From assembly GCA_947456005.1 (NCBI GenBank), contig CANGRP010000079.1, forward strand, positions 1 through 9,865: a DNA stretch of 9,865 nucleotides, in the 5' to 3' direction. The notes beneath the pieces are model-generated. The model was not told the DNA's origin. It saw nothing but the letters and a program-made list of their open reading frames with translations, and searched no databases. Of the stretch, positions 5,714 to 9,865 are shown piece after piece (position 1 is the first letter of the stretch; every line of letters begins with the position of its first letter). Position numbers and translations under genes: made by a program. The stretch is from Caulobacteraceae bacterium (GTDB taxonomy: Bacteria > Pseudomonadota > Alphaproteobacteria > Caulobacterales > Caulobacteraceae).

Positions 5714-6592
5714 ATGGGACTTCTCGACGGCAAGGTGGCCATCATCACTGGCGCGGGCGGCGGTTTGGGGGAGGCCTACGCCCGGCTCTTCGCCCAGGAG
5801 GGCGCCGCGGTCGTGGTCAACGACCTGGGGGGCGCCCGGGACGGGTCAGGCGACGGATCCGTGAGTGCGGCGCAGAAGGTGGTCAACGACATCCTCGCCC
5901 AGGGCGGCAGGGCCGTGGCCAACGGTGACGACGTGTCGACCATGGCGGGCGGCGAGAATATCCTGAAGACCGCCCTGGATGCCTTCGGCCAGGTCGACAT
6001 CCTCGTCTGCAACGCCGGGATCCTGCGCGACAAGTCCTTCGCCAACACGAGCGAGGCGGACTGGGACCTGGTGGTGAAGGTGCACCTGAAGGGCACCTAT
6101 TGCTGCACCATGCCGGTCTGGAAGTGGCTGAAGGACAATGGTCGCCCGGGCGTGATTGTCATGACCAGCTCAACCTCGGGCCTCTATGGCAACTTCGGCC
6201 AGTCCAACTATGGGGCGGCCAAGGCGGGCATCTATGGCTTCATGCGCGTCCTGGCCATCGAGGGACGCAAGTACGGCATCCGGGTCATGGGCCTGGCGCC
6301 CGGCGCCTTCACCCGCATGACCTCCGACCTTCCGGGCCGGGCCGGCCGCGAGCCAGATCCGCTGAGCCTGCCTGAGAACGTGGCGCCGGGCGTGCTCTAC
6401 ATGGTCTCGGACCTGGCGGCCGACCACACCGGCAAGGTCCTGGGGGTCTCCTCCCGCGGCGTGCGCGAGATCAAGATGCTGGAGACAGAGGGCTTCCAGC
6501 CGGGCCGGCCCTACACCGCCCAGGAGGTGGCGGAGCATGCCGCCGAGGTCTTCTTCGCGGAGAGCCAGAGCCGGACCGCACCCGTACGTTGA
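5714..6592 (+). CDS. SDR-family oxidoreductase, HSD17B4-like (3R)-hydroxyacyl-CoA dehydrogenase type
   Basis: Predicted NAD-dependent dehydrogenase acting on 3-hydroxyacyl-CoA or a related hydroxy substrate in the cytoplasm. The 292-residue product starts MGLLDGKVAIITGAGGGLG, whose T12-G-x-x-x-G-L-G is the Rossmann nucleotide loop. NDLGG follows, with D37 placed to favour NAD over NADP. NAGILRD (100-106), TSSTSG with S153, and Y166-x-x-x-K170 complete the active site. The usual tetrad Asn is H124 (VHLKG), which is normal in the HSD17B4-like branch. NAGILRDKSF, SGLYGNFGQSNYGAAK and the insert after NDLGG are hallmarks of that branch, here without the hydratase and SCP2 domains of the animal enzyme. 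The ATG at 5714 is chosen over an open frame extending 30 codons upstream because GGGGAG lies seven bases before it. It ends 16 bases from the convergent GNAT gene. Confidence 0.9.
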   Translation: MGLLDGKVAIITGAGGGLGEAYARLFAQEGAAVVVNDLGGARDGSGDGSVSAAQKVVNDILAQGGRAVANGDDVSTMAGGENILKTALDAFGQVDILVCNAGILRDKSFANTSEADWDLVVKVHLKGTYCCTMPVWKWLKDNGRPGVIVMTSSTSGLYGNFGQSNYGAAKAGIYGFMRVLAIEGRKYGIRVMGLAPGAFTRMTSDLPGRAGREPDPLSLPENVAPGVLYMVSDLAADHTGKVLGVSSRGVREIKMLETEGFQPGRPYTAQEVAEHAAEVFFAESQSRTAPVR

Positions 6593-6608
6593 GGCGCAGT
6601 CGCCGGCC

Positions 6609-7205
6609 TCAGGGGCTGAAGGCGGCGATCCGCCGGTCCAGCCCCGACCGGACGGCGGGCCATTCGGGCGCAATGACCGAATAGACCGCCGTGCTGCGGC
6701 GGCGGCCCGTCCAGACGATCCGGTCCCAGCGCTGGATTCCCTCGAAGGTCGCCCCGAGCTTCAGGACGGCGGCCCGGGATCGGGCGTTGGTCTCGTCCAC
6801 ATGGAACTGGACCCGGCCGAAGCCCGCCTCGAAGGCCTCGCCGAGGAGCAGCCGCTTGGCGCAGGGGTTGACCGGGCCGCCCCGGGCCTCCGGCGCGTAG
6901 TAGGTGAGGCCGATCTCCAGGCTGGCGTTGGCCGGGTCAATCTTGAGAAAGGCGGTGATCCCGACGCAACGGTCGCCGGTCATCACCGCAAAGTGCCGAC
7001 AGGCGCCCGAGGCGGCGTCGGCCGGCCGTTTCTCTGTCCAGAATCGGTCGAAGTGTTCGCCCAGGAGGGAGAGCGAGTATTGCGCCTCCCAGATCTCCGG
7101 ATCGGCGGCGCAGGCGGCGCGCAGCGGCTCGCGGTGGATCTCCGCCAGGGGTTCGAGAGTCACCAAGGCGTTGGAGAGCGGGCGATGGGGAAGTTCGGGG
7201 ACCAT
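6609..7205 (-). CDS. GNAT-family N-acetyltransferase (RimJ/RimL-like)
   Basis: Predicted acetyl-CoA-dependent acetyltransferase; the target may be a protein N-terminus or a small amine and cannot be read from sequence. The 198-residue product opens with a beta strand typical of the family (ALVTLEPL, 13-20). The middle strands HFAVMTGDRCVGITAF (71-86) and SLEIGLTYYAPEARGG (95-110) lead into the acetyl-CoA-binding region near PVNPCAKRLLLGEAFE (111-126). DETNARSRAAVLKLGATFEG (137-156) is the characteristic C-terminal segment of the RimJ/RimL group, followed by TAVYSVIAPEWP. The ATG at 7205 has a poor ribosome binding site. It is convergent with the dehydrogenase and divergent from the acyl-CoA dehydrogenase, so it stands as a one-gene unit splitting two metabolic genes. 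Confidence 0.88.
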   Translation of the reverse strand: MVPELPHRPLSNALVTLEPLAEIHREPLRAACAADPEIWEAQYSLSLLGEHFDRFWTEKRPADAASGACRHFAVMTGDRCVGITAFLKIDPANASLEIGLTYYAPEARGGPVNPCAKRLLLGEAFEAGFGRVQFHVDETNARSRAAVLKLGATFEGIQRWDRIVWTGRRRSTAVYSVIAPEWPAVRSGLDRRIAAFSP

Positions 7206-7341
7206 GACCCATGCTGGCGCGCTGTAGCCGGATTGACCAGTCCCGGTTGAGCCAGATCAAGGACGCCGAGCCCTCAAGCTTGGACTGACTTCCAGGCGAC
7301 CCCCGGCGCCCCGGCGGGCGCTGGAAGGAAAGGCGACCGCC
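7206..7341. promoter_or_regulatory. divergent region GNAT / acyl-CoA dehydrogenase with FNR/FixK-like box
   Basis: TTGAG-CCAG-ATCAA at 7247-7260 matches the FNR/FixK consensus TTGAT-N4-ATCAA at nine of ten positions and has the full TTGA-N6-TCAA core. It lies 81 bases before the acyl-CoA dehydrogenase start and 41 bases before the GNAT start on the other strand. Close to the acyl-CoA dehydrogenase ATG is a purine-rich GGAAGGAAAGG that serves as its ribosome binding site. The match is direct; regulation by an FNR/FixK protein is inferred. Confidence 0.35.
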
Positions 7342-8640
7342 ATGGATTTCGAGTACTCCGCCCGCCAGAAGGGGCTCATCCGCCGCGTCAGCAACTTCAT
7401 GGATGAGCACATCCACCCCGCCGTCCCGGTCTATGAGGCCCAGCAGGCCGAGGGCGACCCCTGGAAGGTCATCCCGGTGGTCGAGGCGCTCAAGGCGAAG
7501 GCCCAGGCCGCCGGCCTCTGGAACATGTTCATGCCGCCGGACTCCGGCCATCCCCACGTGGATGACACCTTCGTCTTCGAGGGTGTCCAGCTCTCGAACC
7601 TGGAGTACGCGCCCATCGCCGAGATCATGGGGCGGGTGAGCTTCGCCTCCGAGGTCTTCAACTGCTCGGCGCCCGACACCGGCAACATGGAGGTCCTGAA
7701 CCGCTTCGGGACCCGTGAGCAGAAGGACCGCTGGCTGGCGCCCCTGATGCGCGGGGAGATTCGCTCCGCCTTCCTGATGACCGAGCCCCTGGTGGCCTCC
7801 TCGGACGCCACCAACATCGAGACCCGTATCGACCGGGACGGCGATCACTATGTCATCAACGGCCGCAAGTGGTGGTCCTCGGGCATGGGAGACCCCCGCT
7901 GCAAGGTCGCCATCGTCATGGGCAAGACCAATCCGGACGCCGCCCTTCACGCCCAGCAGTCCCAGGTGCTGGTCCCCCTGGATACCCCCGGGATCAAGGT
8001 CCTGAGGATGCTGCCTGTCTTCGGCTACGACGACGCCCCCCATGGCCACGCAGAGGTCCTTCTGGAAGACGTCCGCGTACCGGTGGAGGAGTCTCTGGTG
8101 CTGGGGGAAGGCCGCGGCTTTGAGATCAGCCAGGCCCGCCTGGGTCCGGGCCGTATCCACCACTGCATGCGAACCATCGGCGCCGCCGAAGTGGCCCTGG
8201 AGAAGATGTGCCGGCGCCTCATGACCCGGAAGGCCTTTGGCAAGTACATCTCCGAGCACTCGGTCTGGGAGGAACGCATCGCCCGGGCCCGCATCGACAT
8301 CGAGATGACCCGGCTGCTTTGCCTGAAGGCGGCCGACATGATGGACAAGGCCGGCAACAAGGTCGCCCGGATGGAGATCGCCATGATCAAGGTCCAGGCG
8401 CCGACCATGGCGATCAAGGTCATCGACGACGCCATCCAGGCCCATGGCGGCGGCGGGGTCACCAGCGATTTCGGCCTTGCGAAGTCCTACGCCAGCCAGC
8501 GCACCCTGCGCCTCGCGGACGGCCCGGACGAGGTGCACAATCGCACGATCGCGCGCATGGAGCTGGCGAAGTACGGCGACCTGCAGATGAAGATTCGCGC
8601 CGAGCGCGACGCCGAGCGGGTTCCCGTCGGCATGCGGTGA
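7342..8640 (+). CDS. acyl-CoA dehydrogenase family protein (ACAD10/11-like)
   Basis: FAD-dependent enzyme expected to introduce the alpha-beta double bond in an acyl-CoA, the first step of beta-oxidation, passing electrons to electron-transfer flavoprotein. The 432-residue product is slightly longer than the usual 380-400. Domains in order: an alpha-helical N-terminus (1-130), a beta domain with AFLMTEPLVASSDATNIET (143-161) and INGRKWWSSG (172-181) that binds FAD and substrate, and a C-terminal helical domain (about 255-410). RKAFGKYISEH (296-306) and IQAHGGGGVTSDFGLA (365-380) are standard family motifs. RLADGPDEVHNRTIARMEL (390-408) is the ending of the ACAD10/11-like branch, where D393 replaces the catalytic Glu of medium-chain enzymes. 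The ATG follows GGAAGGAAAGG. Chain-length preference cannot be told. Confidence 0.93.
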   Translation: MDFEYSARQKGLIRRVSNFMDEHIHPAVPVYEAQQAEGDPWKVIPVVEALKAKAQAAGLWNMFMPPDSGHPHVDDTFVFEGVQLSNLEYAPIAEIMGRVSFASEVFNCSAPDTGNMEVLNRFGTREQKDRWLAPLMRGEIRSAFLMTEPLVASSDATNIETRIDRDGDHYVINGRKWWSSGMGDPRCKVAIVMGKTNPDAALHAQQSQVLVPLDTPGIKVLRMLPVFGYDDAPHGHAEVLLEDVRVPVEESLVLGEGRGFEISQARLGPGRIHHCMRTIGAAEVALEKMCRRLMTRKAFGKYISEHSVWEERIARARIDIEMTRLLCLKAADMMDKAGNKVARMEIAMIKVQAPTMAIKVIDDAIQAHGGGGVTSDFGLAKSYASQRTLRLADGPDEVHNRTIARMELAKYGDLQMKIRAERDAERVPVGMR

Positions 8641-8650
8641 GGGCCGGCGC

Positions 8651-8680
8651 AACGAAAAGGGCGGCCTGCGAAGGCCGCCC
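8651..8680 (-). terminator. rho-independent terminator, probably bidirectional
   Basis: GGGCGGCCT (8659-8667), loop GCGA (8668-8671) and AGGCCGCCC (8672-8680) form a perfect 9-bp GC-rich stem closed by a GNRA-type tetraloop. On the minus strand it is followed by TTTTCGTT, so it fits best as the terminator of the small exported protein gene, whose stop is at 8702. It lies 18 bases beyond the acyl-CoA dehydrogenase stop and may also end that plus-strand transcript, though without a T-run there. Confidence 0.85.
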
Positions 8681-8701
8681 GCCGTCGTCGCGGGTGCGGC
8701 T

Positions 8702-9124
8702 CTAGCGCGTAGGCAGGGTGGCCGATGTGGCGCAGACCTGACGCATGAGGGCTTCGTCATCGGCGCCGTCGGCCTTCTTGGGCGCGACCCCGCGCCAGTC
8801 GCCGGCGATCTCCAGAGGCTTCCTGGGCGAGTAGCTGCCCATGGGGATGAGGTTCCTGGAGCTGCAGTCGAGGGCATAGATGAAGCCCACCCCATCCGCT
8901 GCACCAGGGGCGGAGGGGCCCATCCGCGGCATCGCGCCGACCTTGCCGATGGCGGTCATCACGACGATCCGGCCCGAAGACGCGTCACGGTAGGAATAGT
9001 CGGCGTCGAAAGACCACTGGAGGCCCTTGTCCGTGGGCTCGGTGTAGGGAGTCCAGGTCTCGGCGACAGCCGGCAGGGCGAGGGCGAGGACCGACAGGGC
9101 GGCGATCGCGGGGGCGCGGCGCAT
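8702..9124 (-). CDS. small exported protein, surface-adhesin-E-like, function unknown
   Basis: A 140-residue protein with a clear Sec signal peptide: MRR, a hydrophobic core (AIAALSVLALALPAV), and a likely signal peptidase I cut after AVA at residue 21. The mature part of about 119 residues has two cysteines, C87 in YALDCSSR and C131 in RQVCATS, which could form a disulfide in the periplasm. The pattern of a Trp-rich strand, KVGAMPR, then YALDCSSRNLIP resembles small secreted proteins annotated as surface-adhesin protein E in proteobacteria. That likeness is by eye and says little about function. The ATG is supported by AAGGA seven bases upstream. It is a monocistronic unit with its own terminator downstream, and is divergent from groES across 221 bases. 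Confidence 0.75.
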   Translation of the reverse strand: MRRAPAIAALSVLALALPAVAETWTPYTEPTDKGLQWSFDADYSYRDASSGRIVVMTAIGKVGAMPRMGPSAPGAADGVGFIYALDCSSRNLIPMGSYSPRKPLEIAGDWRGVAPKKADGADDEALMRQVCATSATLPTR

Positions 9125-9222
9125 GGGCGTTTCCTTATTGTGGCGTCACAGCTTGGCGGGACCTTAGCCGCGGCGGCGGTCCGGGTCCAACCGGAACTGG
9201 GCGCCGGATTCCTCGACCTGCG

Positions 9223-9251
9223 CTTGACTCCGGCGACCCCCGACCCTAACT
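9223..9251 (+). promoter_or_regulatory. sigma-32 (heat-shock) type promoter of groESL
   Basis: CTTG at 9223-9226, 18 bases, then CCTAACT at 9245-9251 fits the alphaproteobacterial heat-shock consensus CTTG-N17/18-CYTATNT with one mismatch. Transcription would begin just before the CIRCE element, giving a leader of roughly 85-90 bases. A GANTC site (9226-9230) overlaps the -35 box. Confidence 0.6.
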
Positions 9252-9261
9252 CCCCAGAGCG

Positions 9262-9288
9262 TTAGCACTCGGGTGCATCGGCTGCCAA
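9262..9288 (+). promoter_or_regulatory. CIRCE element (HrcA operator)
   Basis: TTAGCACTC-N9-GGCTGCCAA against the consensus TTAGCACTC-N9-GAGTGCTAA: the left arm is perfect (9/9), the spacer exact, and the right arm matches at 6/9. It sits between the heat-shock promoter and groES, the normal place for HrcA repression of groESL. The weak right arm may lower HrcA affinity. Confidence 0.8.
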
Positions 9289-9345
9289 CGGCGGCCCCGG
9301 CCCGGGAGTTCCGAAAACACTCGTCCTGAACGGAGAGACTAAAAC

Positions 9346-9633
9346 ATGGCGTTTCGTCCCCTCGGTGACCGCGTCCTCGTGAAGCGCGTCGAAGAAGAAC
9401 AGAAGACCAAGGGCGGGATCATCATCCCCGACACCGCCAAGGAGAAGCCGCAGGAAGGCGAAGTCATCGCCGTCGGCCCCGGCGCCCGTGATGAAGCCGG
9501 CAAGGTGCAGCCCCTCGACCTGAAGAAGGGCGACCGCATCCTGTTTGGCAAGTGGTCCGGCACCGAGGTCAAGATCGACGGCGCCGACCTCCTGATCATG
9601 AAGGAAAGCGACGTCCTCGGCGTGATCGAATAG
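9346..9633 (+). CDS. groES: co-chaperonin GroES
   Basis: Heptameric lid that caps the GroEL cage and enables ATP-driven folding of cytoplasmic proteins. The 95-residue product has normal length and all family landmarks: FRPLGDRVLVKRVEEEQKTK at the N-terminus, the mobile loop KTKGGIIIPDTAKEKPQ (about 20-36) with the GroEL-contacting IIIP residues, GEVIAVGPG (38-46), and the C-terminal DLLIMKESDVLGVIE. The ATG is preceded by GGAGAG eight bases upstream. It is the first gene of the groES-groEL operon, with 52 bases between the two genes, and lies downstream of a sigma-32-like promoter and CIRCE. Confidence 0.98.
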   Translation: MAFRPLGDRVLVKRVEEEQKTKGGIIIPDTAKEKPQEGEVIAVGPGARDEAGKVQPLDLKKGDRILFGKWSGTEVKIDGADLLIMKESDVLGVIE

Positions 9634-9685
9634 ATCCGCCGACCGCTCTCCAGACCCAACAATCCCTTTCCGAAAGAGTACGCCA

Positions 9686-9865
9686 ATGGCTGCTAAAGAC
9701 GTCTACTTTGGTTCCGACGCCCGCGACAGGATGCTGCGCGGCGTCAACCCCCTCGCCAACGCCGTAAAGGTGACCCTCGGCCCCAAGGGCCGGAACGTGG
9801 TCATCGAGAAGTCCTTCGGCGCGCCGCGCTCGACCAAGGACGGCGTGTCCGTCGCCAAGGAAATC
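9686..9865 (+). CDS. groEL: chaperonin GroEL, N-terminal 60 codons, cut by window edge
   Basis: The 60-kDa chaperonin subunit that forms the double-ring folding chamber with GroES. Only the first 60 residues are present: MAAKDVYFGSDARDRMLRGV, then VTLGPKGRNVVIEKSFG, which includes the ATP-binding LGPKGRN segment, then TKDGVSVAKEI. The start matches other GroEL proteins exactly. Its ribosome binding site is weak (GAAAGAG about eight bases upstream), so it may rely partly on translation of groES just before it. The rest, including the catalytic Asp residues and the C-terminal tail, lies beyond the window. Confidence 0.97.
   Translation, partial: MAAKDVYFGSDARDRMLRGVNPLANAVKVTLGPKGRNVVIEKSFGAPRSTKDGVSVAKEI

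Larger units (their letters stand above)
9125..9345. other. intergenic region, exported protein / groES
   Basis: This 221-base region is the longest gene-free stretch. Its right part holds the groESL heat-shock promoter and CIRCE. The left part (9125-9222) should contain the promoter of the divergent exported protein, but I recognise no boxes there. Two GANTC sites lie at 9207-9211 and 9226-9230. No small RNA or ORF stands out. Confidence 0.6.

Noticed and set aside
6937..8904. 655-codon open frame on the minus strand
   Set aside because: It lies antisense to the well-supported acyl-CoA dehydrogenase and overlaps two other genes. Its translation is low-complexity and rich in Gly, His, Asp and Arg, typical of GC-rich antisense frames.
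9666..9676. CTTTC-C-GAAAG palindrome before groEL
   Set aside because: Five-base arms with a single-base loop cannot form a useful hairpin; likely chance, although it touches the weak groEL SD.
1..9865. Signs of a mobile element, CRISPR array, defence system or biosynthetic cluster
   Set aside because: No transposase, integrase, tandem repeat array, tRNA-flanked junction or composition shift was seen; the genes are typical chromosomal genes.

Overview
This GC-rich window (about two thirds G+C by eye) looks like chromosome of an alphaproteobacterium, most likely of the Caulobacter/Phenylobacterium group. The support is a GroEL N-terminus typical of that group, a CIRCE-type heat-shock operator with an alphaproteobacterial sigma-32-like promoter before groES, a Flp-type pilin-like gene, a membrane-anchored class I cytochrome c, and CtrA-like and GANTC sequences. 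The lineage is an inference from motifs, since no search was possible.

Layout, left to right. (1) 1-554, minus: 5' part of kdsB (CMP-KDO synthetase), running off the left edge. (2) 721-1362, plus: membrane-anchored c-type cytochrome, divergent from kdsB. (3) 1382-3618, minus: two-gene operon, an M17 leucyl aminopeptidase followed with a 4-base overlap by an SH3/NlpC-P60 cysteine peptidase. (4) 3710-3880, minus: tiny Flp-type pilin-like protein whose Shine-Dalgarno lies inside a perfect hairpin. (5) 3881-4076: intergenic stretch, AT-rich around 3975-4055, with a CtrA-like site and a 9-bp inverted repeat. (6) 4077-5540, minus: 12-TM MFS transporter of the UMF1/Atg22-like type. (7) 5714-6592, plus: short-chain dehydrogenase like the HSD17B4 dehydrogenase domain. 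(8) 6609-7205, minus: GNAT acetyltransferase. (9) 7342-8640, plus: acyl-CoA dehydrogenase of the ACAD10/11-like type. (10) 8651-8680: strong intrinsic terminator. (11) 8702-9124, minus: small exported protein. (12) 9223-9865, plus: groES-groEL with heat-shock promoter and CIRCE; groEL runs off the right edge.

How the genes fit together. The aminopeptidase/NlpC-P60 pair looks like a cytoplasmic peptide or murein-peptide degradation unit. The dehydrogenase and the acyl-CoA dehydrogenase both suit beta-oxidation-type acyl-CoA metabolism, although a GNAT gene on the other strand separates them. KdsB (LPS core), the cytochrome and GroESL are housekeeping genes.

I see no mobile element, CRISPR array, tRNA or rRNA, and no convincing undescribed multi-gene system. 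The most interesting signals are regulatory and small: the RBS-occluding hairpin and CtrA-like site at the Flp-like gene, an FNR/FixK-like box before the acyl-CoA dehydrogenase, a GANTC cluster in the transporter/dehydrogenase divergent promoter, and a CIRCE with one decayed arm. No gene-free stretch exceeds 300 bases; the longest are 9125-9345, 3881-4076, 5541-5713 and 555-720.
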